Notes: generated from the sequence alone by a model not told the origin. A DNA stretch of 46,800 bases from Ectopseudomonas mendocina (GCF_008041835.1 NZ_VRYE01000016.1:1-46800), one strand, 5' to 3'. Positions 17,798-27,571 are shown, counted from the first letter of the stretch. Numbers and translations: made by a program.

Positions 17798-18547
17798 GTG
17801 TCCAGCGCGTTCAACGACGAGAGCGGCCCTCAACCGCCCAAGATGCTCAAGACATCCGTCGAGATCATTGCCACCCTACGTCAATTGCAGCAGAACCATG
17901 ACCCACTGATCATCCAGTTCAAGGATCGTGGCCAGCGTTTTCAGAGTTACCTGGTCGAAATCGACAAAGACCGCGGCCGTGTAGCGCTGGATGAAATCAT
18001 CCCAACTGATGGTGAGCGCTTCCTCAAGCAAGGCGAACCCTTCAATGTCGAGGCATTCCGCGACGGCGTACGGGTAGCCTGGACCTGCGATCACGACGTA
18101 TTGCCTGGCGAGCTAGAGGGCGCCCCCTGCTACTGGGCACCGCTGCCCAATGAAGTGATCTACCACCAGCGCCGCAGTGCCTTCCGCGCACCGCTGAAGC
18201 AGAGTGACCTGGTCAAGGTGGTTCTCAATGGCGACAAGTTGCGTGATCCGATACCCGGACACTTGCTGGACATCTCGGCTACCGGCTGCAAGTTGCGCTT
18301 CGCTGGCAATCTGACCCAGCAACTGAACAATGGCCAGGTGTATGAGCGACTCACCGCTTATCTGCCCTTCGGCAATATGACCTGCCCTGTGGAGCTACGC
18401 CACGCGCAGTACGACGAAAAAGTCGACATGACCTTCGTCGGCACGCGCTTTCATCGCATGAACGGTCTGGAGCAACGCCAGGTCGAGCGCTTCGTCTACC
18501 AACTGCAGCGCGAGGCACGTCGCACCGAGAGCGACGGCCCCCTCTGA
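17798..18547 (+). CDS. ycgR: PilZ-domain flagellar brake protein YcgR/FlgZ
   Basis: The 249-residue c-di-GMP receptor slows or biases the flagellar motor. The N-terminal half is a YcgR-N (PilZN) domain. The C-terminal PilZ domain carries the ligand motifs RRSAFR (RxxxR) and DISATG (D/NxSxxG). The start is GTG (VSSAFNDESGPQPPK). It closes the flgM-flgN run and ends beside a bidirectional hairpin shared with the convergent MFS gene. Confidence 0.94.
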   Translation: MSSAFNDESGPQPPKMLKTSVEIIATLRQLQQNHDPLIIQFKDRGQRFQSYLVEIDKDRGRVALDEIIPTDGERFLKQGEPFNVEAFRDGVRVAWTCDHDVLPGELEGAPCYWAPLPNEVIYHQRRSAFRAPLKQSDLVKVVLNGDKLRDPIPGHLLDISATGCKLRFAGNLTQQLNNGQVYERLTAYLPFGNMTCPVELRHAQYDEKVDMTFVGTRFHRMNGLEQRQVERFVYQLQREARRTESDGPL

Positions 18548-18551
18548 ATTT

Positions 18552-18572
18552 GGCAGCCCTTACTGGGCTGCC
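18552..18572 (+). terminator. terminator between ycgR and the convergent MFS gene
   Basis: GGCAGCCC and GGGCTGCC form an 8-bp stem followed by TGTGTTTT. It overlaps the last codons of the MFS gene, so it may serve both directions. Confidence 0.7.
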
Positions 18573-19876
18573 TGTGTTTTCTGTTGTTCCTCTTGCGCCG
18601 CAGCCGCTGCAACAGCTGGCTCCTGCATCTGTTCCTGCACGGTTTGCTCGTCGACCCTCGGGTCTAGCGCTGCAACCAGCGGTGAACTGGTGACATTACC
18701 GGGCATGGCCATATGCTGCAGTGGCGCATCATCGACCTGATGCTGATGGGTGACGACCTCTGGGCGAATACGCCAGACCAGGATCAGCGCGCAGACACTG
18801 ACGAACACATAGAGCATGTTGGCGCCATAAAAACGCATCAAGACACCCGCCAATAATGGACCGATACAGGCACCAACACCGAATGTCACCAACAGCATGG
18901 CCGTCAGTGATACCCGCCGCTCCGGCTCGACATGGTCATTGGCCAGGGCCACGGCCAGTGGGTAGAGGCTGAATTGCATCATGCTGACCAGAAAGCCGAC
19001 ACCGAACAGCAGGCCGAGAAATACCTGTGGCAGTGCCGCCAACGGCAAGGCAGCCAGCAGCAACAAGACCGAGCAGCCGCGAATCAGGCGCACGCGGTCA
19101 TGTCGATCGGAAAGCCAGCCCAGCGGCCACTGCACCAGGAGACCCGCCAGAATGCAGCTGCCCATGAACAGACCCACCTGCTCGGTCGATAACCCCATCC
19201 GAGTAGCGTACAAAGGCGCCAGGCCATAGAAAGAACCGATCAACAGGCCAGCCACGGCGATAGTGGTCAGCGACAGCGGCACGCGACTGAGGAAAAAGCG
19301 CAGCTCCAGCGGTGCCGGATGCAAGGGCGCCGGGTGTAAACGCCGGGTCAGCGCTACGGGCACCAGGCACAAGGCGAAGCACAGGGCGACCAACATGAGC
19401 AATTCCAGGCCCAGCGTCGGATGCAGCACCAGCGCCAGTTGCCCAAGAATCAGGCCCAGGTAGGAAGCCCCCATGTATCCGCTGAACACCAGGCCACGCT
19501 GCCTGGCTTCGGCCTGCTCGTTGAGCCAGCTCTCGATGACCATGTACTGACACATCATGCCCAGGCCCACCAGCATGCGCAGGAACAGCCAGAATGGCAG
19601 CCACTCGATCAGCCCATGGCCCAGCACAGCAGCCGTGACTACGCCAGCACAGGCCACGTAAGCACGGATATGCCCCACCCGGCCGATCAGCCGATGCCCC
19701 AGCTTGCCGCCGAGCACAAGGCCAAAGTAATTGGCCGCCATCAGCGCACCGACCCAGAGACCATCCACGGTGTCAGCCAGACGCAGGGCCAGGTAGGTAC
19801 TGAGCAGGCCAGAGCCGAGCAACATCAGCAAGGTGGCGAAATAGAGCGAACGGAATGACTTCCAGATCAAGCGCAT
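18560..19876 (-). CDS. MFS transporter, YcaD-like
   Basis: The 438-residue inner-membrane protein has about 12 hydrophobic segments. It starts MRLIWKSFRSLYFATLLMLL, similar to YcaD-type major facilitator proteins of unknown substrate. The cytoplasmic MFS loop motif appears around GGKLGHRLIGRVGHIRAY, and WPLGWLSDRHDRVRLI marks the second half. The C-terminal 60 residues are hydrophilic and rich in Gln/Ala. GGAG lies 12 nt before the ATG. It overlaps the stop of a small upstream ORF by 10 nt. Confidence 0.9.
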   Translation of the reverse strand: MRLIWKSFRSLYFATLLMLLGSGLLSTYLALRLADTVDGLWVGALMAANYFGLVLGGKLGHRLIGRVGHIRAYVACAGVVTAAVLGHGLIEWLPFWLFLRMLVGLGMMCQYMVIESWLNEQAEARQRGLVFSGYMGASYLGLILGQLALVLHPTLGLELLMLVALCFALCLVPVALTRRLHPAPLHPAPLELRFFLSRVPLSLTTIAVAGLLIGSFYGLAPLYATRMGLSTEQVGLFMGSCILAGLLVQWPLGWLSDRHDRVRLIRGCSVLLLLAALPLAALPQVFLGLLFGVGFLVSMMQFSLYPLAVALANDHVEPERRVSLTAMLLVTFGVGACIGPLLAGVLMRFYGANMLYVFVSVCALILVWRIRPEVVTHQHQVDDAPLQHMAMPGNVTSSPLVAALDPRVDEQTVQEQMQEPAVAAAAAQEEQQKTQAAQ

Positions 19877-20157
19877 TGACGGGTAAAACTCCTTGTACGG
19901 TAACCGGCATGGCGGCGGGCCTGCGCAGCTTGGGGCGTGCGGGCGATGCAACTTTCGATGCCCTGGAAAACGAACAGTTCGATTGCCAACTCATCACGAT
20001 TCAGACGCTCGCTTGCGCCGCACAGGGTACAGCTTAGCGTCAATTCTTCCTGTTCTTCGAGCGACCACGGGTCACACCCTGCCAGCCGCAGGTTTGCTGA
20101 TCCGTCCCGGCAGCTACCTGGCAGAACCGGCAGACAAGCCTTGTAGAGATGCGACAT
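19867..20157 (-). CDS. small hypothetical Cys-containing protein
   Basis: I do not recognise this 96-residue frame. Its central part (SLEEQEELTLSCTLCGASER, then LNRDELAIELFVFQG) has balanced protein-like composition and a CxxC pair, and it overlaps the start of the MFS gene as a coupled gene would. The tail after QAAQARRHAGY and the weak ribosome site argue against it. It may be a real small gene or a spurious frame. Confidence 0.4.
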   Translation of the reverse strand: MSHLYKACLPVLPGSCRDGSANLRLAGCDPWSLEEQEELTLSCTLCGASERLNRDELAIELFVFQGIESCIARTPQAAQARRHAGYRTRSFTRQCA

Positions 20158-20324
20158 GGGCTTGCGCCCTGTCGCCCAGATGCCCGTCCAGCGCTCGAAC
20201 CCCGATCCGGCTGTGCTAGAGTCGCGCGCTATTTTTTCGGCCTGCTCTCCATGGCACTACCGAAAAACCTCTCGAACCAGGCCCGACGCCACTTGCAACG
20301 CGCCCAGCAACCAGAGAACTCGCG

Positions 20325-21548
20325 ATGTCCCAAGCCCTTCACCCTGTCCTGCAGCTACTCAACCGCACCAGCCTGGTGACGCAGATCATCATCGGCCTGC
20401 TGGCAGGTATCGCTCTGGCCGTAATCGCCCCGCAGGCAGCACTGTCCGTCGGCTTCATCGGTAACGTGTTCGTCTCGGCGCTCAAGGCCGTCGCCCCGGT
20501 ACTGGTGTTCATTCTGGTGATGTCGTCCATCGCCAATCATCAGCACGGCCAGCAGACCCACATCCGCCCGATTCTGCTGATGTACCTGATCGGCACCTTC
20601 AGCGCGGCGCTGGTTGCGGTCGTTGCCAGCTTCGCCTTTCCGTCATCGCTGGTACTGAGCAGCCAGGTTGCCGAGCTGACGCCGCCTGGCGGTATCGGTG
20701 AGGTCCTGAAGACGCTGCTGATGAACGTGGTCGACAACCCGATCAACGCGCTGCTGCGCGGCAACTTCATTGGCATCCTGGCGTGGGCCATCGGCCTCGG
20801 TTTCGCCTTCCGCCATGCCAGCGCCGGCAGCAAGCAGTTGCTGGGCGACCTGTCCAACGGGGTCACCGCCATCGTCAAGTTGGTGATTCGCCTGGCGCCG
20901 CTGGGTATCTTCGGCCTGGTCGCCGCGACCCTGGCCGAATCCGGCTTCGACGCCCTGCTCGGTTATCTGCACCTGCTGGTGGTGCTGGTCGGCTGCATGC
21001 TGCTGGTGGCCCTGGTGGTCAACCCGGCGCTGGTGTATTGGAAGATCCGTCGCAACCCCTACCCGCTGGTGTTCACCTGCCTGCGCGAAAGCGGCATCAC
21101 CGCTTTCTTCACCCGCAGCTCGGCCGCCAACATTCCGGTCAACCTGCAACTGAGCCAGCGCCTGGGCCTGCACGAAGAAACCTACTCGGTCTCAATTCCG
21201 CTGGGCGCCACCATCAACATGGCCGGTGCCGCCATCACCATCACCGTGCTGACCATGGCTGCAGTACACACCCTGGGCATCCCCGTCGATCTACCCACCG
21301 CCCTGCTGCTGAGCGTGCTGGCCTCGATCAGTGCCTGCGGCGCCTCCGGTGTCGCCGGCGGCTCTCTGCTGCTGATCCCGCTGGCCTGCAGCCTGTTCGG
21401 TATTCCCAACGACGTGGCCATGCAGATCGTCGCCATCGGCTTCATCATCGGCATCGTTCAGGACTCGGCGGAAACTGCACTGAACTCCTCCACCGACGTA
21501 CTGTTCACGGCGGCTGCCTGCATGGCAAATGAGCATCGCGACGCCTGA
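20325..21548 (+). CDS. sstT: serine/threonine:Na+ symporter SstT
   Basis: This 407-residue DAACS-family transporter imports Ser and Thr with sodium. It begins [21 protein letters not shown] and contains the family's re-entrant loops: [21 protein letters not shown], with the substrate-binding serine-rich stretch, and [17 protein letters not shown] with the sodium-site NMAGA. The C-terminal hairpin ([19 protein letters not shown]) is also typical. A strong terminator follows. Confidence 0.95.
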   Translation: MSQALHPVLQLLNRTSLVTQIIIGLLAGIALAVIAPQAALSVGFIGNVFVSALKAVAPVLVFILVMSSIANHQHGQQTHIRPILLMYLIGTFSAALVAVVASFAFPSSLVLSSQVAELTPPGGIGEVLKTLLMNVVDNPINALLRGNFIGILAWAIGLGFAFRHASAGSKQLLGDLSNGVTAIVKLVIRLAPLGIFGLVAATLAESGFDALLGYLHLLVVLVGCMLLVALVVNPALVYWKIRRNPYPLVFTCLRESGITAFFTRSSAANIPVNLQLSQRLGLHEETYSVSIPLGATINMAGAAITITVLTMAAVHTLGIPVDLPTALLLSVLASISACGASGVAGGSLLLIPLACSLFGIPNDVAMQIVAIGFIIGIVQDSAETALNSSTDVLFTAAACMANEHRDA

Positions 21549-21566
21549 ACACGAGCGAACGAAACG

Positions 21567-21597
21567 AAAAAGGCTTGCCGCTTGGCAAGCCTTTTTT
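21567..21597 (+). terminator. sstT terminator
   Basis: AAGGCTTGCC / GGCAAGCCTT stem with flanking A and T runs. It also lies just downstream of the minus-strand tRNA-Arg and can terminate both. Confidence 0.9.
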
Positions 21598-21598
21598 A

Positions 21599-21673
21599 TG
21601 GCGCTCCCGGCAGGAATCGAACCTGCATCTGACCCTTAGGAGGGGCCCGTTCTATCCGTTGAACTACGGAAGC
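21599..21673 (-). tRNA. tRNA-Arg, anticodon CCU
   Basis: The minus strand folds as a cloverleaf with acceptor GCTTCCG / CGGGAGC, anticodon loop with CCT in CCCCTCCTAAGGG, T-arm GCAGGTTCGATTCCTGC and an encoded CCA. It strongly resembles the E. coli tRNA-Arg(CCU). Confidence 0.95.
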
Positions 21674-21680
21674 AGCGCGA

Positions 21681-21706
21681 CTGCTGAGGCTATATGGCCT
21701 CAGCAG
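21681..21706 (-). other. hairpin in the tRNA-Arg 5' leader
   Basis: Perfect 10-bp arms CTGCTGAGGC / GCCTCAGCAG around six bases lie between the promoter and the tRNA 5' end. It may guide processing or slow transcription. Confidence 0.6.
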
Positions 21707-21712
21707 GGCGGC

Positions 21713-21741
21713 ATCTTAACGGCGCTGTATGAGTTTGTCAT
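21713..21741 (-). promoter_or_regulatory. sigma-70 promoter of tRNA-Arg
   Basis: On the minus strand ATGACA and TAAGAT are separated by 17 nt, about 40 nt upstream of the tRNA. Confidence 0.6.
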
Positions 21742-21840
21742 GCCGCAGATCGGCAAACTGGGCATGACAGCTTCACTTAGGACAATCCAACGCTGCGAAA
21801 GAACAGCCAGCACGGATAAGCGCATATCCCCTTATCTGCC

Positions 21841-21868
21841 GCCCCTCTCCCGTACGGGAGAGAGTGGC
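21841..21868 (-). terminator. possible terminator hairpin after the oxidoreductase gene
   Basis: CTCTCCCGTACGGGAGAG forms a perfect palindrome about 20 nt beyond the stop codon. No strong T-run follows on the minus strand. Confidence 0.4.
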
Positions 21869-21888
21869 AAAAGGGATGGTTTTGCAGC

Positions 21889-24800
21889 TCAGGCAGCCGG
21901 TTCGAACAGCTGCACAGCGGCGATCTCGCTGACGGTCAGGCGTGCCTTGAGCTGCGTCGCCTGCTCGCGCGCCTTGGCCAGTGCCGCTTCCTTGACGTGG
22001 CCGTAGCCGCGGATCTGCTCCGGAATCTCGGCCAGCGCCACCGCCGTGCGGTAGTTACCGGCGTTGAGCTCAGCGAGCAGGTAGGCCACGTTGGCTTCGT
22101 ACTCCTCGATCAGCTCGCGCTCCAAGCGACGCTCTGCACTGTGGCCGAACGGATCGAGCACGCTGCCACGCAGGAACTTGAAGCGCGCCAGCACGCCGAA
22201 TGCCTTGAGCATCCAGGGGCCGAAGCTGCGCTTGCGCGGCTCACCAGTCACCGCATCGGGCTTGCTCAACCAGCTCGGCACCAGGTGGAACTGCAACTGG
22301 TAGTCGCCTTCGAACTGCGCTTCGAGCTGCTTGCGGAAGGTGGTATCGCTGTACAGCCGCGCCACTTCGTACTCATCCTTATAGGCCAGCAGCTTGAAGT
22401 AGTAGCGCGCCACGGCCTTGCTCAGACGCTGCTGGGCATCGGTGTCAACCTTGCGCACACGCTCGACCAGCTCACGGTAGCGCTCGGCATAAGCGGCATT
22501 CTGGTAGGCGGTCAGACGCTGCATGCGGTCGGCGACGATCTCCTCCAGCGTGCTGCAATGCGGCGCCTCGACCACCTTGGGTGCAGCGACCTTCTCCACT
22601 GCGGCCAGGTCATGTGCGGCGCGGCGACCCCAGAGGAAGGCCTGCTGGTTGAGTTGAACGGCCACACCGTTGAGTTCGATGGCTTTGTTGATCGCCTCTG
22701 CCGATACCGGCACCAGGCCCAACTGATAGGCATAGCCGAGCATGAACAGGTTTGTGGCGATGCTGTCGCCAAGCAGGCGAGTGGCCAGGCGGGTGGCGTC
22801 GATGAAGCGGGTCTTGCCCTCGCCCACCGCCTCGCTGATCGCTTCGCGCATGGCCGCGCCAGGCACCTGGGCGTCCGGGTTGCGGGTGAACTCGGCAGTG
22901 GCCGCCTCATGACTGTTGATCACCGCATGGGCGATCTTGTCGTTGAGCTTGGCCAGCGCCTCTTCGCTGGACGACACCACCAGGTCGCAACCCAGCAGCA
23001 GGTCGGTTTCCCCGGCGGCGATGCGCACCGCGTAGATGTCGCTCTGCTGCGCGGCGATGCGGATGTGGGTGATCACCGGGCCGAACTTCTGCGCCAGGCC
23101 GGCCTGGTCGAGCACGGTGCAGCCCTTGCCTTCGATGTGCGCGGCCATGCCCAGCAGGGCCCCGACCGTGGTCACGCCGCTGCCGCCGACCCCGGGCAGG
23201 AGGATGTTCCAGGGCCGGCTCAGAGCCGGCTGCTTGGGCTCTGGCAGGGCGATGAACAGCGCGCCCAGGCCAACGGCCTCTGGCTTGCGTAGGCTGCCGC
23301 CATGCACGGTAACGAAGCTCGGGCAGAAGCCTTCCAGGCAGCTGAAGTCCTTGTTGCAGGCACTCTGGTCGATCTCGCGCTTGCGCCCCAGTTCGGTCTC
23401 CAGCGGCAGTACCGACAGGCAGTTGGACTTGACGCTGCAGTCGCCGCAACCCTCACACACCGCCGGGTTGATGAAGGCGCGCTTGGCCGGATCGACCAGC
23501 TTGCCGCGCTTGCGCCGACGGCGCTTCTCGGTGGCACAGGTCTGGTCGTAGAGGATCACCGAGCAGCCTTTGACCTCGCGCAGCTCGCGCTGCACGGCGT
23601 CCAGCTCGCGACGGTGGTGGAAGGTCACACCGGGTGCGAAGGTGGCGCGGGTTGGATACTTGTCCGGCTCGTCGCTGACCAGGGCGATGCGTTTGACGCC
23701 CTCGGCATGCACCTGCTGGCTGAGCTGGTCGATGCGCAGTTCACCGTCGATGGGCTGGCCGCCGGTCATGGCCACCGCGTCGTTGTAGAGAATCTTGTAG
23801 GTGATGTTGACCCCGGCAGCCACGGCCGCACGCACGGCCAAATGGCCGGAGTGGAAGTAGGTGCCGTCGCCCAGGTTCTGGAACACGTGCGACGTGTCGG
23901 TGAACGGCGCCTGGCCAATCCAGGTGGCGCCCTCGCCGCCCATCTGGGTAAAGGTGTCGGTGCTGCGATCCATCCACTGGGTCATGTAGTGGCAGCCAAT
24001 ACCGGCGAGGGCACGACTACCTTCCGGCACCTTGGTCGAGCTGTTGTGCGGGCAGCCGGAGCAGAAATGCGGGGTGCGCACGGTCTTGTGCTTGGGCGCG
24101 GCCAGCGCCTTTTCCTTGGCATCGAGAAAGGCCAGGCGCTCCTCGATGGTCGGGCTGCTGTAGATCGGCGCCAGGCGCTTGGCGATCACCCGGGCGATCA
24201 TCGCCGGAGTCAGTTCGCCCAGGTTGGGCAACAGAGAATTGCCCTGCTCGTCGAACTCGCCGACCACACGCGGACGCTTGCCCACCGGCCAGTTGTAGAG
24301 CTGGCCGGTGAGCTGGTCTTCGATGATGCTGCGCTTCTCTTCCACCACCAGAATTTCGTCCAGGCCTTCGGCGAACTGGTGCACCGAAACCGGTTCCAGC
24401 GGCCAGCTCATGCCGACCTTGAGCACGCGCAAGCCGACCTGGGCGCACAACGCCTCGTCCAGGCCGAGGTCATCCAGCGCCTGGCGCACATCGAGGTAGG
24501 ACTTGCCGGTGGTGATGATGCCCAGGCGCGGGTTGGGCGAATCGAGCTTGACCTGGTTGAGGTTGTTGGCCAGGGCAAAGGCGCGTGCAGCGTAGATCTT
24601 GTAGACGTTGAGGCGTTTTTCCTGAGCCAGGGGGGGATCGGGCCAGCGGATGTGCACGCCGTCTTCGGGCAGTTGGAAATCCTCGGGGATCTTGATCTGG
24701 ATGCGCAGCGGGTCGACGTCCACCACGGCCGAGGAATCGACGTTCTCGGCAATGGTCTTCAGCGCCACCCAGCAACCACTGTAACGCGACAGTTCCCAGC

Positions 24801-25356
24801 CGATGATGCCGTAGTCCAGCACCTCCTGGACGTTGGCCGGGTTGAGCACCGGGATCGACGCGGCGATAAAGGCGTGCTCGCTCTGGTGGGCAATGGTCGA
24901 AGACTTGCAGCCATGGTCGTCGCCAGCCAGCAACAGCACACCGCCATACTTGGAGACGCCGGCCGAGTTGCCGTGCTTGAACACGTCTCCACTGCGGTCG
25001 ACGCCCGGCCCCTTGCCGTACCACATGGCGAACACGCCATCGTAGCGGGCGCCGGGGAACAGGTTGGCCTGCTGGCTACCCCACACCGCCGTCGCGCCCA
25101 GCTCTTCGTTGACGCCGGGCTGGAAGTGGATGTGGTTTTCCTTGAGGTACTCGCGCGCGTCCCACAGGCTCTTGTCCAGGCCGCCCAGGGGCGAGCCGCG
25201 ATAGCCGGAGATGAAGCAGGCGGTATTGAGTCCGAAGGCGGCGTCACGCTGTTTCTGCAGCATGGGCAGGCGGGTGAGCGCCTGGGTGCCGGTCAGGTAG
25301 AGGTGACCAGTCGCGAGGCGGTATTTGTCATCCAGGCGGATTTCGGCCAGTGACAT
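21889..25356 (-). CDS. indolepyruvate ferredoxin oxidoreductase, fused alpha-gamma form
   Basis: The 1155-residue protein belongs to the fused 2-oxoacid:ferredoxin oxidoreductases that oxidatively decarboxylate arylpyruvates or related 2-oxoacids to acyl-CoA. The N-terminal pyrimidine domain (FISGYRGSPLGGLDKSLW) precedes a TPP-binding core with CSGCPHN near residue 440. Next are iron-sulfur-type cysteines in VCEGCGDCSVKSNC and CNKDFSCLEGFCPS. The gamma domain begins near LLPGVGGSGVTTVGALLGMA. Most aerobic bacteria encode such long single-chain forms. It is divergent from an Lrp-type regulator that probably controls it. The exact substrate cannot be read from the sequence. Confidence 0.93.
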   Translation of the reverse strand: MSLAEIRLDDKYRLATGHLYLTGTQALTRLPMLQKQRDAAFGLNTACFISGYRGSPLGGLDKSLWDAREYLKENHIHFQPGVNEELGATAVWGSQQANLFPGARYDGVFAMWYGKGPGVDRSGDVFKHGNSAGVSKYGGVLLLAGDDHGCKSSTIAHQSEHAFIAASIPVLNPANVQEVLDYGIIGWELSRYSGCWVALKTIAENVDSSAVVDVDPLRIQIKIPEDFQLPEDGVHIRWPDPPLAQEKRLNVYKIYAARAFALANNLNQVKLDSPNPRLGIITTGKSYLDVRQALDDLGLDEALCAQVGLRVLKVGMSWPLEPVSVHQFAEGLDEILVVEEKRSIIEDQLTGQLYNWPVGKRPRVVGEFDEQGNSLLPNLGELTPAMIARVIAKRLAPIYSSPTIEERLAFLDAKEKALAAPKHKTVRTPHFCSGCPHNSSTKVPEGSRALAGIGCHYMTQWMDRSTDTFTQMGGEGATWIGQAPFTDTSHVFQNLGDGTYFHSGHLAVRAAVAAGVNITYKILYNDAVAMTGGQPIDGELRIDQLSQQVHAEGVKRIALVSDEPDKYPTRATFAPGVTFHHRRELDAVQRELREVKGCSVILYDQTCATEKRRRRKRGKLVDPAKRAFINPAVCEGCGDCSVKSNCLSVLPLETELGRKREIDQSACNKDFSCLEGFCPSFVTVHGGSLRKPEAVGLGALFIALPEPKQPALSRPWNILLPGVGGSGVTTVGALLGMAAHIEGKGCTVLDQAGLAQKFGPVITHIRIAAQQSDIYAVRIAAGETDLLLGCDLVVSSSEEALAKLNDKIAHAVINSHEAATAEFTRNPDAQVPGAAMREAISEAVGEGKTRFIDATRLATRLLGDSIATNLFMLGYAYQLGLVPVSAEAINKAIELNGVAVQLNQQAFLWGRRAAHDLAAVEKVAAPKVVEAPHCSTLEEIVADRMQRLTAYQNAAYAERYRELVERVRKVDTDAQQRLSKAVARYYFKLLAYKDEYEVARLYSDTTFRKQLEAQFEGDYQLQFHLVPSWLSKPDAVTGEPRKRSFGPWMLKAFGVLARFKFLRGSVLDPFGHSAERRLERELIEEYEANVAYLLAELNAGNYRTAVALAEIPEQIRGYGHVKEAALAKAREQATQLKARLTVSEIAAVQLFEPAA

Positions 25357-25494
25357 GGAGCGCTCCTTTTATTGTTATGGCGAGCACATAGAGCGCGACG
25401 GTAGACACGCTCCGTTGAGTCCGGTCACAGGATCACTGCGACGGATTTGCCTAAAGCATGACTGGAGGGTTCCGCTTTTTTCTTTCTATTTTCG

Positions 25495-25512
25495 AGTATC
25501 GAAGGCGATACT
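25495..25512. promoter_or_regulatory. inverted repeat operator candidate between oxidoreductase and lrp-type gene
   Basis: GTATCG-AAGG-CGATAC, extended by an A/T pair, is centred in the divergent intergenic region and close to the regulator start. A role as an Lrp-family binding site is inference. Confidence 0.5.
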
Positions 25513-25554
25513 TCGCATGATCCTTCCAACAATCACAATAAATTGGAAACAATC

Positions 25555-26022
25555 ATGCAGGACAAGCTCAGCCCCATCGACCGGCGGATTCTCCGCCTGC
25601 TGCAACACGATGCCGACCTCTCGGCCGCCGAGGTAGCCGAGAAAGTCGAGCTGTCGCAATCGCCCTGCTGGCGGCGTATTCATCGTATGCAGGAAGACGG
25701 GCTGATCGAGCGCAAGGTCGCCCTGCTCAATCACAAGCGTCTGGGCTTCGGCATCACGGTGTTCGTCGACATCAAGCTGTCAGCCCACGGGCGCGGCAAT
25801 CTGGATGAGTTCGAGCAAGCCGTGGTCGGCTACCCGCAGGTGCTGGAGTGCTACAGCATGGCCGGCGGCTCGGACTACCTGCTCAAGGTGGTGGCCAAGG
25901 ACATCGCCGACTACGAGCGCTTCCTGCGTGACCACCTGCTGCAGCGCCCGCACGTGCACGAGGCGCACTCGCATATCGCCATGAGCGAGGTCAAACGCAC
26001 CACCGAGCTGCCGCTGGATTGA
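25555..26022 (+). CDS. Lrp/AsnC family transcriptional regulator
   Basis: The 155-residue regulator has an N-terminal winged helix-turn-helix (LSPIDRRILRLLQHDADLSAAEVAEKV, SQSPCWRRIHRMQEDGLI) and a C-terminal RAM/ligand domain (VLECYSMAGGSDYLLKVVAKD). The ATG is preferred to an in-frame TTG four codons earlier. It is transcribed away from the indolepyruvate oxidoreductase and probably responds to an amino or keto acid. Confidence 0.93.
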   Translation: MQDKLSPIDRRILRLLQHDADLSAAEVAEKVELSQSPCWRRIHRMQEDGLIERKVALLNHKRLGFGITVFVDIKLSAHGRGNLDEFEQAVVGYPQVLECYSMAGGSDYLLKVVAKDIADYERFLRDHLLQRPHVHEAHSHIAMSEVKRTTELPLD

Positions 26023-26047
26023 ACCCTGCCCTGCAGGAAACACATGC

Positions 26048-26112
26048 GTAGGGTGCGCCGCACGCACCGGGATACCGGCGCCAGCGTCACAGGTGCGCAT
26101 GGCGCACCCTAC
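26048..26112. repeat. palindromic intergenic repeat
   Basis: GTAGGGTGCGCCGCACGCACC and the inverted GTGCGCATGGCGCACCCTAC flank a short spacer, giving a long imperfect hairpin between the regulator and the EamA gene. It also may act as a convergent terminator. Confidence 0.7.
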
Positions 26113-26141
26113 AAGAGACGCACAGCCTTAAATGATCAGCA

Positions 26142-27098
26142 TCAGGCCTGGCGCCTGGCCTTGCGTGCCCGCATTGCGGCCAACAGCGATGGGCCAAGCG
26201 CGGTCAGTGCCGAACCGAGCACGACGACCACCGCGCCTGCGTAGGCGATCCAGTTGACCTGCTCAGGTAGCACGTGATCCGGCCACCAGCTCGAAGCCAG
26301 GGCCACGGAGACGAAGGTCACCAGCGGTGTCAGCGCCAGGGTCGCACTGACCCGCGAAGCCTCCCAGTGCGCCAGCGCCTCGGCGAACGCGCCGTAGGCG
26401 ACCAGGGTGTTCAGGCAGCAGGCCAGCAGCAGCCAGCCCTGCAGCGGGCTCAGTTGCAGTGCCTGCCAGGGATGCGCCCAGGGCGTCAGCAGCAGCGCGC
26501 ACGCCAGGTAGATGACCATCATCACCTGCACCGAATTCCAAGAGGTCAGCAGTTGCTTCTGCGCCAGGCCGTAGAAGGTCCAGACAAAGGCAGCCGCCAG
26601 CACGGTCAGCACCCCGGTGGTGTAGGCGGTCAGCGACGTCAGCAGCTCACCCAGGCGCTGATTGAAGAACAGGCCAAAGCCCAGCAGCATGACCATCAGG
26701 CCAAGCGCCTGACCCAGGCTGAAGCGTTCGCGAAAGACGAACAGGCTGCTGATCAGCAAGAGTATCGGCGCCACCTGGATCACCAGTTGCGTGGTCCCGG
26801 GGCTGAGCAGGTTGAGCCCGACCAGGTACAGCACGTAGTTGGCCGTCAGCCCGCCGATGGCCAGCGCCAGCAGCCAGCCGCCCTTGCGTCCCAGCGGCCG
26901 GAAACGCGGTAACCGACGGCTCGCGGCAAGGTAGGCAAACAGCAGCGAACCGGCCACGGCCAGGCGATACCAGGTGACCGTTACCGGGTCCATGACCTGG
27001 AGAACTTCTTTGAGTTTGATTGGCAAGATGCCCCAAAGCACTGAAGTGATCAGGGCCAATAGCAGGCCGTACATCCAACGGCCGGAAGAAATGTGCAT
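26142..27098 (-). CDS. EamA/DMT family transporter
   Basis: The 318-residue inner-membrane protein has about ten hydrophobic segments in two EamA repeats. The first begins LLALITSVLWGILPIKLKE, and the second begins VLAAAFVWTFYGLAQKQLL. It ends in a basic tail (RARKARRQA). Such proteins export metabolites or drugs. No substrate evidence is present here. Convergent with the Lrp-type gene. Confidence 0.9.
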   Translation of the reverse strand: MHISSGRWMYGLLLALITSVLWGILPIKLKEVLQVMDPVTVTWYRLAVAGSLLFAYLAASRRLPRFRPLGRKGGWLLALAIGGLTANYVLYLVGLNLLSPGTTQLVIQVAPILLLISSLFVFRERFSLGQALGLMVMLLGFGLFFNQRLGELLTSLTAYTTGVLTVLAAAFVWTFYGLAQKQLLTSWNSVQVMMVIYLACALLLTPWAHPWQALQLSPLQGWLLLACCLNTLVAYGAFAEALAHWEASRVSATLALTPLVTFVSVALASSWWPDHVLPEQVNWIAYAGAVVVVLGSALTALGPSLLAAMRARKARRQA

Positions 27099-27376
27099 GA
27101 CAACCTCAGGCAGGCAGCCGACAGAGCATGTCGGCCGCAGCAGAGCATTCTAGGAGAGGCCAGCACACCGACACAGCAACAGTTCAGCACGGTTGCCGAG
27201 CGAAACTGTACTGATCGGCAACCCAGAAACGCCAGCCGACCGGCGCCAATAATCCATAAAATCCGCTAAAAGCATCTAACAAGCCGCCAAAATCTACCAT
27301 CTGTCGTTTTGCCAAGCAGGTCGCATTGGCCACAGTAGACTCAGGTTATCCAGCACCTGCAGATGGAGTCCCCGCC

Positions 27377-27571
27377 ATGTTCGGCCAACGCAGCCTCGAC
27401 CCTCAACCGGGAACGCACTACCGCAGCTCACGTGTCAGCGCCGTCAACGGCCAGTACTTCTTCGCCACACGCGAAGGCACGCTGGAGGGCCCCTATCGCT
27501 CGCGCCACGACGCCGAGCAGAGCATCGTGCGTTACACGCATGGTCATGGCCGACAAGCTGCTACGCCATAG
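27377..27571 (+). CDS. small conserved-looking protein (DUF6316-like)
   Basis: The 64-residue protein begins MFGQRSLDPQPGTHYRSSR with GGAG 11 nt upstream. Its core VNGQYFFATREGTLEGPYRS is the type found in short Pseudomonas proteins of unknown function. The longer frame from 27326 has no better ribosome site. No role is known to me. Confidence 0.75.
   Translation: MFGQRSLDPQPGTHYRSSRVSAVNGQYFFATREGTLEGPYRSRHDAEQSIVRYTHGHGRQAATP

Noticed and set aside
23302..25353. 683-residue open frame antisense to the indolepyruvate oxidoreductase
   Set aside because: Shadow frame; the minus-strand gene has clear domains and cofactor motifs.
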